Shown here: positions 34,075 to 43,297 of the stretch, piece after piece
Position numbering within the stretch: the first letter of the stretch is position 1
Layout of the letters: each line of letters begins with the position of its first letter
NCBI GenBank assembly: GCA_023429995.1
Contig: JAEZCE010000089.1
Location: 45,853 to 109,852, forward strand
DNA length: 64,000 bases
DNA from: Bacillota bacterium
Lineage (GTDB): Bacteria; Bacillota; UBA4882; UBA8346
Direction of reading: 5' to 3'
The notes under the pieces: model-generated
Database searches by the model: none
What the model was told of the DNA's origin: nothing
What the model saw: only the letters and a program-made list of their open reading frames with translations
Position numbers and translations under genes: made by a program

Positions 34075-34197
34075 CTTGCTGGGGCAATCGAAAGGATAAA
34101 AATAGGATGCTTTCACCATAGAGGACACAGAGCACACTGAGAATATTTATAGTATATTACTCGGTGCCCTCTGTGTTCTCTGTGGTGGAATTAATAA
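34075..34197 (+). repeat. Palindromic repeat element, copy C (CACAGAG variant)
   Basis: The left flank (GGGGCAA, then CGAAAGGATAAAAATA) matches copy B, and the right end again reads GAATTAAT. The arms differ: CACCATAGAGGACACAGAG and CTCTGTGTTCTCTGTGGTG. It is thus a related element with a different core heptamer. Confidence 0.65.
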
Positions 34198-34230
34198 ATC
34201 TTGGAGCTTTCAGGTACACTTTAGGGGAAG

Positions 34231-34250
34231 TATTTTCTAGATAGAAAATA
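34231..34250. promoter_or_regulatory. 20-bp palindrome upstream of the HxlR gene
   Basis: Perfect nine-base arms TATTTTCTA / TAGAAAATA around GA, ending 38 bases before the ATG. It is the right size and place for an autoregulatory operator. Confidence 0.55.
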
Positions 34251-34288
34251 AAGAATATTTTCGAAATCTTAATTGAAAAGGATTTTTT

Positions 34289-34612
34289 ATGAAAAACAAT
34301 GAACTCGAAGAGTTCCGCTGCCCGGTGACTTATACCCTGTCGGTGGTCGGGGGCAAGTGGAAATGGCTCATCCTTTACATGATATATCTTGAGGTAATCG
34401 TGCGTTATAATCAATTGAAGAAAAGACTGCCGTCAATCGCCCATAAAACCCTAAGCCAGCAATTGGATGAATTGGAACAAAGCGATATCATTCACAGGAA
34501 ACAGTATGATGAGATCCCGCCCAGAGTGGAATATTCGCTGACGGAAAAGGGAAAGTCGCTGATTCCCATTTTATTGCAAATGGCTCAGTGGGGGAAAGAG
34601 CACCAGGGTTGA
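34289..34612 (+). CDS. HxlR family transcriptional regulator
   Basis: A 107-residue winged-helix protein with the HxlR signature CPVTYTLSVVGGKWKWLILYMI and later HKTLSQQLDELEQSDIIHRKQY. The Cys just before the first helix (residue 11) is at the position used for thiol sensing in YodB/HypR-type members. It probably controls itself and the divergent flavodoxin-like reductase. ATG is preceded by AAAAGGA. The dyads at 33866 and 34231 are candidate sites. Confidence 0.9.
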   Translation: MKNNELEEFRCPVTYTLSVVGGKWKWLILYMIYLEVIVRYNQLKKRLPSIAHKTLSQQLDELEQSDIIHRKQYDEIPPRVEYSLTEKGKSLIPILLQMAQWGKEHQG

Positions 34613-36482
34613 TTTCCTTTCAAAAAAATTTTTTAAAGGATGCTTTTTCTAGCTCAGGAGTTTTATATGAAAGAAACATATATATGTTTTATACAATCCC
34701 CATTTGCCCCACTGCCCCACAATCCCTTATGTCGTCTTGGTTTTAAGCGTTGACTTGACGGGGGGGAGGTTTTTCATTCCAATGATTTATTTTTTTCGCG
34801 GCGGCGATCCTCATTCAAACTTGTGGACTTTTGTTCTTTTTTATCAGTGGACCATAATCGTCGCCTCCTTTGAAAAAGCAACCGGGGTTGACCGGATTGG
34901 AATGCCGGGATGTCGATGGAGGGGAAAAACGGACTGGGCGGTGAGCGCGGAGGACTGGGCAATGAGTGCGGGGAACCCGGCGATAAGAAAAATGTCATCA
35001 AGCTGTGTTGTAAAGAACCGGAAAATGAGGTTGGATTTCATCTCCGCCCCAACGTGAACGATGGGGCTAGGTATATTAAAAAACGTCTTAAGGCCTTCCA
35101 GGCCTCGGTATCCTGTTTTGATCACCGCTTCAATTGGCGGAAGGAAATCAGAAACTTAAATCCCGTAAGTCGGCTGAAAAATGCCGGTCATTGAGTCGCA
35201 ACTTAATTTTGCGGCGGAAAGCATCCCTCAAATCGTTTCGGCCAGGAATCGTTTATTTTATAACGCCTCGCCCAAGGGTGTCCCCACGGTTTAGAACCTG
35301 ACGGAGATTGGGTTTAGGGGTGATGTGGGGCAGAGGGGGTGTTGTAGAAATATATGTATATTTCTTTGTAATAATTCTTTCCGGATTTTTCAATATCATC
35401 AGAAATATTATTTTGAGGGACACGGATTGCGGGGGCGATAGTTTGATTAAAATTGGGCCAACCCTCCAACTTGCTTCCTCCCAGAGGGAGGAACGAAAGC
35501 GCTTAAAGTATGTTCCTTTAAAGCTTCTTTTGGGGAATATGCCGGAAAACTGTGGGTCTCAAGCGGTTGTCACGCTAACACTTAAGGCTGGATGGAGTAA
35601 GGATTTGTTGACCCAATAAATACTTACAGATTTACAATTCGTTTCTCCCCTTGAGGGAGAAAGGTAGCGTGAGGGTTGGCATTCATGCTGATGAACTTAC
35701 CTGCATCTTTCATCGAATTGTTTTGAGGAGAGAATTAAAGATTAATGGGGGAGGTATTTATCCCATGCTCACCGACAAAGATTCCGCATCAAAAAATTCA
35801 TTCTCGCTATTTCTAAATCCAAATGATCTACCGGCACTGATTTAAAATTCGTATAATCAGTTAAATCCGTTAAATCCTGGTTCAGACGATGTTTTAGGCG
35901 ATAATAAAAAGTCCCTGAAATAGACCCCAATTTCTGATGTCGGGAAAGGGTAGGGGCTAGAAAGAAGGCATGTCCCATGAAACCCATTCTGGAAGAATTA
36001 TTCTACGGCCAATTCTTCCCCTTCGAACGGATCGTTCCCCAAGATCCCGGGTATCGTCCCTTAAACAGAAAAAGCCGCCCTTCCCCCGCTACCTTATGCT
36101 GGATTATGGGAAGGCTCAAAACAGCCCAAAATAGGAAATCACAATCCCTCGCCCGAGAAACGGGAGAGGGTATAGACAGACTCATGAAATTACGGGATAA
36201 GCACTCATGGAAAATCGCTTGACTTGGTGTTTGTTTTTCCGGGGGAAGACCACTATTCAAGGAAGTAAGATGAATGTTTCATACTAAAGGAGCCGGTAAA
36301 GGTCGTTAGGGGATTGGACAATCTAAGCCCGTGGGACGGTTAACAAGTCAATAATGGAGGAACACTAAGGTAGAGCCAGTTGATAATATTTGGATAATTA
36401 GATCCCTTCAGCCTTATCGCCGGGGAGAAGGGTTGTACCTTCATATTTTTTTAGAATTATTTATACTCTCTTTAGATGTTCT
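34613..36482. other. Gene-poor 1.9-kb stretch with many stem-loops
   Basis: Several short frames cross this stretch, but none shows a good ribosome site, family resemblance, or steady codon use. It contains perfect palindromes AAACATATATATGTTT (34674-34689) and GAAATATA-TG-TATATTTC (35347-35364). There are also GC hairpins such as CCTCCC/GGGAGG near 35477-35491 and CCCTC/GAGGG near 36152-36176. A possible DUF6809 remnant lies at 35977. It could be a decayed insertion site. Confidence 0.5.
35977..36222 (+). pseudogene. Possible remnant of a DUF6809-like small protein
   Basis: The first 32 residues (MKPILEELFYGQFFPFERIV, then PQDPGYRPLNRK) resemble the start of small DUF6809-type proteins. After that the frame loses any resemblance and runs through a GC hairpin, as if the 3' part had been replaced. 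The call depends on memory of the family and is weak. Confidence 0.3.
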
Positions 36483-36491
36483 TGTTATAAT
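36483..36491 (+). promoter_or_regulatory. Extended -10 promoter of the two-component operon
   Basis: TGTTATAAT forms an extended -10 (TG-n-TATAAT) 33 bases before the response-regulator start. No convincing -35 lies upstream, which extended -10 promoters can tolerate. Confidence 0.5.
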
Positions 36492-36523
36492 AGAAAAAAA
36501 GCAATAAAGCGGGTGAAGGTATC

Positions 36524-37243
36524 GTGGGGAAAACTATTTTAGTCGTTGATGATGATCCGGACATTATCAAGCTGATCACCCAAAGTTTAAAATACGAACA
36601 ATTTGAAGTCGTGTCGGCTGGTTCAGGGAAAGAAGCCCTGGCTATACTTAAAGCGACTTTGGCCGGTAAAGCGCCTCCCGTTGATTTTGTGGTGCTGGAT
36701 ATCATGATGCCGGAAATGGACGGTCTGGAAGTCTGCCGCAACATCCGCGCCGACTATAATATCCCGATTTTATTCTTGAGCGCGCGGGACCGCGACATTG
36801 ACAAGATTATCGGACTGGAAATCGGCGCCGATGATTACATGACCAAGCCTTTCAGCATTCAGGAGCTGACCAGCAGGATCAAGGCGCATTTCCGGAAGGT
36901 GGACCGTTTGCATGAAGAGTGGAATGAGTGCCGGAATGATGCCGACAGCAACGGACCGGCATCTATGTCACCGCTGGTTTTAAATGAACAGACTTTTGAA
37001 GCTTTTTTAAACCAGCAAAAGCTTGATTTGTCAACCAAGGAATTTCTAATTTTAGTTTTTCTGATGCAACATCCCAATATGGTCTTAACCCGGGAACAAA
37101 TCTATGAAAATGTTTGGGGAGACGAATATGGTGAAATCAACACCGTCACCGTGCATATCAAAAATATCCGTAAAAAGCTCGGTCCGGAGATGGATGTGAT
37201 TAAAACGATTTGGGGTGTCGGCTACAAATACGCTGAAGGGTAA
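36524..37243 (+). CDS. OmpR/PhoB-type response regulator
   Basis: The receiver domain has the acidic pair at the N-terminus (VVDDDPD), the phosphoacceptor Asp59 (VLDIMMPEMDG), and the conserved Lys in MTKPFSIQEL. The C-terminal winged helix (about residues 145-239) is OmpR-type, with TREQIYENVWG and VTVHIKNIRKKLG. It begins with GTG. The histidine kinase follows nine bases later, so they form one system. By position the targets may be the downstream envelope-glycan genes, but this is only a guess. Confidence 0.92.
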   Translation: MGKTILVVDDDPDIIKLITQSLKYEQFEVVSAGSGKEALAILKATLAGKAPPVDFVVLDIMMPEMDGLEVCRNIRADYNIPILFLSARDRDIDKIIGLEIGADDYMTKPFSIQELTSRIKAHFRKVDRLHEEWNECRNDADSNGPASMSPLVLNEQTFEAFLNQQKLDLSTKEFLILVFLMQHPNMVLTREQIYENVWGDEYGEINTVTVHIKNIRKKLGPEMDVIKTIWGVGYKYAEG

Positions 37244-37251
37244 CCAGAAAA

Positions 37252-38565
37252 TTGAAACTGAAAATTAAGTTGCCTTTGCTATTTTTATTGATGCTGATCC
37301 TGTCGGTCTTTTTGATCGCGCTAGGTATTCATGAATTCATCAGAGATGACGCATATATAGATTATGCTGCTGACAATCAGAAAATAGCTACAGAGGTGGC
37401 TGCGCTATATCCTGATCGGAAAGGAATCGCTGCTTATCTTAGGCGGATTTCCAATGCGCAAAATATTTCCTTGAAACTATTGAATGAAGACGCATCGGTG
37501 GTGCTTTTATCCTATTTGAAACCGCACGATGATGATGACGATGACGACTTTAAGAGTTTCTGGTTGCCTGTTAAAATATCCCAGAACCGTCTGGTCTTTT
37601 TTTTAGAGATTGAAAGGTTGCGCGAGCCGGAACAAGATTCCAAATATCAGTTTATATTGCTGTCTTGGGGACTGCTATTTTTGATTGCCGCCGTTTTTGC
37701 TGTTTTGGCAGTATATTTTCATTTCAGCATCACCAAACCGATTCAGACTCTGAATAACCGGTTAAAAAGCGTAAATATCGGGCATTCATTTACCTCCCTA
37801 AATTTTAAAAGAAGGGATGAGCTCGGGGAACTGTATCATTATTTTAATGAAATGCAAGAACGGCTTCATCAGGCCCATCAGGAACAGGTCGATATGATTG
37901 CGGCGATTGCCCATGATCTGAAAACTCCCCTGACGACCATTAACGGTTTTGTAGAATTGTTGACCCTGCAGCAGAATCTTTCGGAGAGCGACAAACAGGA
38001 ATATTATGAGCTGATTCTAAAGAAATCAAAGCACATGGTGGATTTGATAAATTATTTTTTGGCTTTTACCAAGGATGAGCTTGAATTGGAGGTAATCGAT
38101 AAGGAACCCGAACCGGTTCTGAAACTGTTTGAAAGTATTGCAGCGGAATATGAAACCGAATTATCCGGGTTAGATTACCGGTTAAACTGGAGGCATTCCT
38201 TCGAACCGGATCAGGTTGTGATGATTAACGATCCTATGATCCGCCGGGTTTTTGGGAATTTGTTCAGCAATACCCTAAGATATGGAGAAAAGAAAGTACT
38301 CCAAATCTACCTGAGTGGTTATCCGGAGGGAGATTATGCCCATTTTCAAGTGGAGGATAACGGGGTGGGAGTGCCGGAAGAGGACCTGTCTTTCTTGTTT
38401 CAGAAATTTTTTACCGTCGATAAGTCCAGGAAAAATAAGAGCGGGGGTACCGGACTTGGCCTGGCAAGTTGCAAATCCATTATTGAACACCACGGCGGTC
38501 AAATCAGCGCTTTTCATTCCCGATACGGAGGTTTGGGCATCAGGTTCACGATTCCGTTAAGTTGA
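37252..38565 (+). CDS. Sensor histidine kinase
   Basis: The plan is: membrane helix 1 (about 7-25), extracytoplasmic sensor loop (26-125), helix 2 (about 133-155), HAMP domain (about 158-210), HisKA with His221 (IAHDLKTPLTTINGF), and the HATPase domain with N box (NLFSNTLRYG), G1 (VEDNGVGVP) and G2 (GGTGLGLASC). The sensor loop carries HDDDDDDDF near residue 92, a run of seven Asp that might bind a cation. It begins with TTG. The very end of the gene is duplicated at 44223. Confidence 0.92.
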   Translation: MKLKIKLPLLFLLMLILSVFLIALGIHEFIRDDAYIDYAADNQKIATEVAALYPDRKGIAAYLRRISNAQNISLKLLNEDASVVLLSYLKPHDDDDDDDFKSFWLPVKISQNRLVFFLEIERLREPEQDSKYQFILLSWGLLFLIAAVFAVLAVYFHFSITKPIQTLNNRLKSVNIGHSFTSLNFKRRDELGELYHYFNEMQERLHQAHQEQVDMIAAIAHDLKTPLTTINGFVELLTLQQNLSESDKQEYYELILKKSKHMVDLINYFLAFTKDELELEVIDKEPEPVLKLFESIAAEYETELSGLDYRLNWRHSFEPDQVVMINDPMIRRVFGNLFSNTLRYGEKKVLQIYLSGYPEGDYAHFQVEDNGVGVPEEDLSFLFQKFFTVDKSRKNKSGGTGLGLASCKSIIEHHGGQISAFHSRYGGLGIRFTIPLS

Positions 38566-38800
38566 GCGGGCGGTGTTGCCAAAGGGATAGGCGCTTCGGA
38601 ATGAAGATGATTTTTACATTTTGGGCTGAGGATTTTCATATCCATCAGCCCTTTTTTTATGTCCTCACCATAGTCAATGAGGTTTCTTTATTATTTTTCA
38701 GATTTGCTTTATAAAAATTTATGTTTGTTTTAGCAGCGCTTTATGATGCCCCGCTATGATGGACATGAAAATAATTCCCATGAATTTTTTACTTTAACAG
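38491..38800 (+). repeat. Duplicated block, copy 1 (kinase tail, terminator, downstream spacer)
   Basis: Starting at the last 25 codons of the kinase and running into the spacer before the GtrA gene, this block matches 44223-44537 at most positions. Shared landmarks are CACGGCGG, TCATTCC, GGGCGCTTCG-like, the terminator, and TTTATGTTTGTTTTAGCAGC. Confidence 0.85.
38623..38658 (+). terminator. Rho-independent terminator after the histidine kinase
   Basis: GGGCTGA and TCAGCCC form the stem base, with GGAT/ATCC adding to it, and seven T follow. Near-identical copies occur at 44357 and 45378. Confidence 0.85.
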
Positions 38801-38851
38801 GGTCCGCCTTATGGTATGGAACCAATACTTCCGGGGATGTGAAATAACAAG

Positions 38852-39310
38852 ATGAACGGTATATTTGTAAAACCATTATCGAAGGCTGGGCTATTAGCGA
38901 TGGCGCATAAATTTTTTAAAGAACCCACGGACAATGTCGCCATTCAATTTTTCCGTTATACCTTTGTCGGTGGGGCATCTTTTTTAGTGGATTTTTCCGC
39001 CTTGTTTATGTTGAAGGAATACGGAAAGATCAATTATTTAATCGCCGCCGCCATCGGGTTTGTTTTTGGTGTAGCCGTGAATTATTGGCTAAGTAATGTT
39101 TGGGTATTTAAACAGCGAGCCCTTAAAAACAAATGGTTTGAGTTTTTAATTTTCAGCTTAATCGGTATGGTGGGACTGGGTTTAAATGAAATGATGATGT
39201 ATATACTGACTGCGCTTTTAGGGTGGTATTATCTGGTTTCAAAAATTGCGGCTACCGTATTGATTTACCTTTGGAATTTTTCGGCCCGTAAATTTATTCT
39301 TTATCAATAA
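38852..39310 (+). CDS. GtrA-like membrane protein
   Basis: A 152-residue protein with four membrane helices (about 30-50, 60-82, 95-115, 122-145), typical of GtrA. The family phrase FFRYTFVGGASFLVDFSALFM and the late ATVLIYLWNFSARKFILY fit. GtrA proteins are thought to help move lipid-linked sugars across the membrane in O-antigen or teichoic-acid glycosylation. ATG follows GGGGATGTG. It is followed within ten bases by the FAD oxidoreductase and then the GT39-like transferase, so the three form a glycan-modification unit. Confidence 0.88.
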   Translation: MNGIFVKPLSKAGLLAMAHKFFKEPTDNVAIQFFRYTFVGGASFLVDFSALFMLKEYGKINYLIAAAIGFVFGVAVNYWLSNVWVFKQRALKNKWFEFLIFSLIGMVGLGLNEMMMYILTALLGWYYLVSKIAATVLIYLWNFSARKFILYQ

Positions 39311-39319
39311 GGAGATAAC

Positions 39320-40924
39320 ATGAGTCAGAAAAAAGCAATTATCATTGGGGCCGGCCCGGCAGGATTAACCGCAGCTTATGAATTACTTTCCAAAACCGAT
39401 ATTAAACCCATTGTTTATGAAAAGACCGGCGATATCGGCGGTATTTCAAAGACGGTGAATTATAAGGGAAACCGGATCGACATTGGTGGTCACCGGTTTT
39501 TTTCAAAGTCGGATCGAATTATGCAATGGTGGAGCCGAATATTTCCCATCCAGGTTGCTCCATCCAAAGATGATTTGATATTAGGGCGAAAAACATTTGA
39601 ACATCAACAATTCTTCTCAAATACCCATTCGGTAAGCAATAGCATGGTGGCTGATCCCGAAAAAAACGATGAGGTCCTGTTAATACGAAATCGGCTATCG
39701 CGTATATTTTTCCTGCGTAAATTTTTTAAATATCCGGTGGCTCTTGAATTGAAAACGATTCAGAATTTAGGCCTGGTACGGATTGTTAAAATCGGTTTTA
39801 GTTATTTCAAAATAAGATTGTTCCCCATTAAACATCAGGAGTCCCTGGAGGATTTTTTTATGAACCGTTTTGGAAAAGAATTATATCTTACTTTTTTTAA
39901 AGATTATACGGAAAAAGTGTGGGGAGTACCGTGTTCACAAATTAAACCCGAATGGGGAGCCCAAAGAGTAAAGGGCCTTTCCGTCACCAAGGCGATTGTT
40001 CATGCTGTTAAGGGTATTTTCCCTCAAAGTAAATCCCTTGAGCAAAAAAATATTGAGACCAGTTTGATTGAACAATTCTTGTATCCCAAATATGGACCCG
40101 GCCAAATATGGGAAGAGGTTGCCAGAATCATTGAGGAAAAAGGCGGCCAAGTATTGCTCAATCATACCGTAAAAGCATTAAAAGTAGATCAAAACCATAT
40201 TTTCGAAGCGGAAATATTGAATGAAAAAACCGGTGAAACCATCATCCAAAATGGCGATTATTTTTTCTCAACCATGCCCGTGCGCGAACTTATTCCGAGT
40301 TTAGGGTTGGGCGTGCCCATGGAAGTGCGGCGGGTTGCGGAAGGATTAGTTTACCGGGATTTTATAACCGTAGGAATGTTACTGAAAAAAATGCGGATCA
40401 AAAATCAAACGACGATTGCCACGGTAAACAATATTATCCCCGATACCTGGATATATATTCAGGAACGCGATGTCAAGGTCGGTAGACTTCAAGTTTTCAA
40501 TAATTGGAGTCCTTATATGGTTAAGGATGATAATACAATCTGGATCGGATTGGAATATTTCTGCACGGAAGGCGATGGGCTATGGAGAAAATCCGATGAG
40601 GAGTTTAAAGAGTTTGCCGTTAGCGAACTGGTCAAAATCGATATGGTGGACCCGGAGGATGTATTAGACAGTGTGGTGCTCAGAGTTCCTAAAACTTATC
40701 CGGCTTATTTCGGGACCTATGATCAGTTTGACGTGATTCGTAATTATACGGATACGATTCAAAACTTATATCTGATCGGGAGAAATGGAATGCACCGCTA
40801 TAACAATGCCGACCATTCCATGGCAACGGCGATCGTGGCTGTGGAAAACATTCTGAACGGCATTGAAACCAAAGACAATATTTGGGATGTGAACACGGAA
40901 CAGGAATATCATGAGGCAAAATAA
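39320..40924 (+). CDS. FAD-dependent oxidoreductase, amine oxidase/UDP-galactopyranose mutase-like
   Basis: The N-terminal Rossmann motif for FAD is IIGAGPAGLTAAYEL, followed by an acidic residue at the end of strand 2 (VYEK). DIGGHRFFSK is typical of NAD(P)-binding amine-oxidase-type proteins found in surface-glycan clusters. The C-terminal part ends with GRNGMHRYNNADHSMATAI, the second FAD site. At 534 residues it matches the protoporphyrinogen-oxidase-like group, whose substrates are mostly unknown. Spacing of nine bases from the GtrA gene and 51 to the next supports an operon. Confidence 0.82.
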   Translation: MSQKKAIIIGAGPAGLTAAYELLSKTDIKPIVYEKTGDIGGISKTVNYKGNRIDIGGHRFFSKSDRIMQWWSRIFPIQVAPSKDDLILGRKTFEHQQFFSNTHSVSNSMVADPEKNDEVLLIRNRLSRIFFLRKFFKYPVALELKTIQNLGLVRIVKIGFSYFKIRLFPIKHQESLEDFFMNRFGKELYLTFFKDYTEKVWGVPCSQIKPEWGAQRVKGLSVTKAIVHAVKGIFPQSKSLEQKNIETSLIEQFLYPKYGPGQIWEEVARIIEEKGGQVLLNHTVKALKVDQNHIFEAEILNEKTGETIIQNGDYFFSTMPVRELIPSLGLGVPMEVRRVAEGLVYRDFITVGMLLKKMRIKNQTTIATVNNIIPDTWIYIQERDVKVGRLQVFNNWSPYMVKDDNTIWIGLEYFCTEGDGLWRKSDEEFKEFAVSELVKIDMVDPEDVLDSVVLRVPKTYPAYFGTYDQFDVIRNYTDTIQNLYLIGRNGMHRYNNADHSMATAIVAVENILNGIETKDNIWDVNTEQEYHEAK

Positions 40925-40975
40925 TTTATCTTTATAACCATATTTAATAATATCCATAACGGAGATGAAATCCAA

Positions 40976-42502
40976 TTGTTCAAAAAAACTGTTATCGTTC
41001 TCTATTTACTGTTCATGATCACCTCGGCTTTTCTTTCCATACCCGCTCACGATCTTCATCCGGATGAAGATCATTATTGGGTGTGGGCCCAAAACCTTGA
41101 CTTGAGTTATTACGATAATGCGCCGATGGTTGCCTATGTTGTTCGGATCTTTACCGCCATTTTCGGAAAAAATCAAATTGCGATGAGGCTGCCGGCATGG
41201 CTGGGTTATTGCTTTATTATAGGATTGGCTTATTTCTTTGGAAAACGTGTCTTCGGCAATCAACGGACGGGAATTATCGCCGCAATATTAGTAGCAGCAG
41301 TCCCCATTTACCAAGGGGCCATGCTGATCACATCGGATGTAACCAATGTGCTTTTTTCCGCTCTGACTATTGTATTTGCTTATTTTGCCATCGAAGAGAA
41401 CCGTAAATTAAGTTGGTTATGGGCGGGAATTTTCTTCGGGTTGGCCATTATGTCAAAATATCAGGCCGTTTTAATTGGCGGCTCCATTTTTTTGATGCTG
41501 CTTTTCAGAAAAGATAAACGCCATTTTCTGAAAAGTCCGTTTCCTTATATGGCGGCACTGGTGAGCGCCTCAATTTTTACTCCGGTTTTGGTATGGAATT
41601 ATCAGCGCCATTGGTTGTCTTTCCGTTTTCAGTTGGAGCATGGTTTGGGTTCCCATACTTCGTTTCAAATCAGCCACTTTTTAAATTTTTTGGCTTCACA
41701 GGCTCTGGCCTTTTCTCCGCTGGTATTTATGACATTACTCTATTTTCTGGGAAAATTTTGTCGCCATGAACGTTTACGAACCTCGCCAAATAATTTTTTG
41801 TTATTCAGCTCGTTGCCGGTCTTACTGTTTTTTGCGAGTACTTCACTGAAGAGCAAGGTTGATTTGCAGTGGACGATTATTGCTATTTTCCCGGCGGTTA
41901 TCTTTATTGCCGGTCAAATTGGGAATTCATTTCAACTCGCGGATAGGCTTCATAAGAAACGATGGTTCGGTTATTTCGGAAGCACCGTTTTCATTAGCAT
42001 CCTATTCATCAGCTTCGTTCACTATCCCGAGTTTTATATGGAAAAATTGCATTTGAGCCTGAAACCAAAGGCGATTATAACCAATCGGGTTTATGGCTGG
42101 TCGGAGATGGGGAAATATACGGATTCTATCCTTAGACGGAATTTTTCATCCAAGCAGGTTCCAATCTTTGTTCCCAGTTATCAAATAGGCGGTGTGGTTT
42201 CTTACTATACTAAAAATAAACAAATTGCAGTGTTGGCTGCGCCGCTGGTACGACGAAATCAATTCGACGAATACACTTTAAAACGGATCATGAAATTTGA
42301 CGGGCGAGAGGGGCTTTTAATTTCCAAATCCTATCCCATTCAATCAGAGTTATTTCCGCGTTTCTTCACATCTTCCAAACTGGTTGGAGTCTATCGCAGG
42401 ATCCGATTTAAGAATATACTTGACAGCTACTACTTTTATAAAGTTACCGGAATTCATGGCCGGGAAATTATTTCCGGAATTGAGCCAAAACCTTTATTTT
42501 GA
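40976..42502 (+). CDS. GT39/ArnT-like membrane glycosyltransferase
   Basis: A polytopic protein (about ten or more helices) with the GT-C signature near the N-terminus: HDLHPDEDHYWVWAQNLDL has the acidic pair used in catalysis. WSRPPLI-like acceptor loops are partly visible as SYYDNAPMVAYVV. The C-terminal 150 residues form an extracytoplasmic domain. It probably transfers a sugar from a polyprenyl phosphate to a surface glycan or lipid. It begins with TTG behind CGGAGATG. With GtrA upstream to supply lipid-linked sugar this makes a coherent unit. Confidence 0.85.
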   Translation: MFKKTVIVLYLLFMITSAFLSIPAHDLHPDEDHYWVWAQNLDLSYYDNAPMVAYVVRIFTAIFGKNQIAMRLPAWLGYCFIIGLAYFFGKRVFGNQRTGIIAAILVAAVPIYQGAMLITSDVTNVLFSALTIVFAYFAIEENRKLSWLWAGIFFGLAIMSKYQAVLIGGSIFLMLLFRKDKRHFLKSPFPYMAALVSASIFTPVLVWNYQRHWLSFRFQLEHGLGSHTSFQISHFLNFLASQALAFSPLVFMTLLYFLGKFCRHERLRTSPNNFLLFSSLPVLLFFASTSLKSKVDLQWTIIAIFPAVIFIAGQIGNSFQLADRLHKKRWFGYFGSTVFISILFISFVHYPEFYMEKLHLSLKPKAIITNRVYGWSEMGKYTDSILRRNFSSKQVPIFVPSYQIGGVVSYYTKNKQIAVLAAPLVRRNQFDEYTLKRIMKFDGREGLLISKSYPIQSELFPRFFTSSKLVGVYRRIRFKNILDSYYFYKVTGIHGREIISGIEPKPLF

Positions 42503-42611
42503 GTATATCCGGCTTACACCTGAAACTTTAAGGGATAGATATAAAAATTAGACCTGAAGATTAATTCCTCGTTATTAATTATGAATTTCAATATGGAAGG
42601 AAAAGATTATT

Positions 42612-42683
42612 ATGAAAAAAAGTTTAGGCGCGAAAGTAATGATGTACCCATCTCCACATATCCCACATGGTCAATGTCATTAA
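42612..42683 (+). pseudogene. N-terminal fragment of a flavin-reductase-like gene
   Basis: ATG with a GGAAGGAAAA site begins a 23-residue frame, MKKSLGAKVMMYPSP and then an unrelated end. The first 14 residues are the typical start of flavoredoxin/flavin reductase proteins. A terminator follows at once. The matching C-terminal part lies at 43792, so the gene seems to have been split. Confidence 0.5.
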
Positions 42684-42696
42684 ATGCAACAAAAGG

Positions 42697-42724
42697 CCCT
42701 AACCTTGAAAGCGGTTAGGGTTTT
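42697..42724 (+). terminator. Rho-independent terminator
   Basis: CCCTAACC and GGTTAGGG form a perfect eight-base stem with a short loop, followed by TTTTAAAT. It closes the short frame at 42612. Confidence 0.75.
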
Positions 42725-42877
42725 AAATAATAAATTTTCATTGAATTATTTTATCTCAGACGTGTAAAAGATTAGGTGTGTCTTAGGACTACCGCATGAA
42801 AATTCATTTTTACAATGATTCAAGAAGCTTTTTGCTTTGAATTTTCTTCCCGTCTTTTTAAGGCAGCCACATTATTT

Positions 42878-43297
42878 TTAATATCTCGGTATACTGGTAT
42901 TAAATCTGGTGTAAATATACAGAGTGGCGCTTCCTGGCGAGTAGCCGGGCGCTGTCACTGTAACATTTAATACTATCGTTATGGGAGTCGGAGAATAGGC
43001 ACTAAAGGAACAAATAGGCGAAGTACTATCCCATGAAAAAGGACGATCATTACCACGGGTTACCGTATAATGAATCATATAGTCTTGTAGGTAGCTTGGA
43101 AGGTTTACGGTCCAAACCATGGGAGTGTTATTTTCCAGAATAGTCGGACCGGAAATCGTAACCGGAATACCGGAAGCTGTAACCGTATTACCGACAGTAA
43201 GAGAGTTCTCAGAAGACATAGCAGGATTGCTGGATCCGATGATTACAAAAGCCGTAATCAATATAACTATGAATAAAGAACCAATTTTTTTTCTCAT
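42878..43297 (-). CDS. Small exported Ig-like protein of unknown function
   Basis: A signal peptide (residues 1 to about 28, KKIGSLFIVILITAFVIIGSSNPAMS) precedes about 110 residues rich in Thr, Ser, Pro and Val that look like one beta-sandwich domain. The motif PSYLQDYMIHYTVTRGND and TVTAPGYSPGSATLYIYT fit an Ig/CARDB-type domain, but no named family is recognised. ATG is preceded by GGAGGGAAA. It is a lone minus-strand gene inside a decaying island. Confidence 0.65.
   Translation of the reverse strand: MRKKIGSLFIVILITAFVIIGSSNPAMSSENSLTVGNTVTASGIPVTISGPTILENNTPMVWTVNLPSYLQDYMIHYTVTRGNDRPFSWDSTSPICSFSAYSPTPITIVLNVTVTAPGYSPGSATLYIYTRFNTSIPRY

Noticed and set aside
32762..34197. CRISPR array
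   Set aside because: The nine-base CACGAAG units are contiguous and arranged as palindromes, without unique spacers of regular length.
34704..35619. Several open frames of 90-117 codons on both strands
   Set aside because: They overlap each other on opposite strands, lack ribosome sites and resemble nothing; composition is not coding-like.
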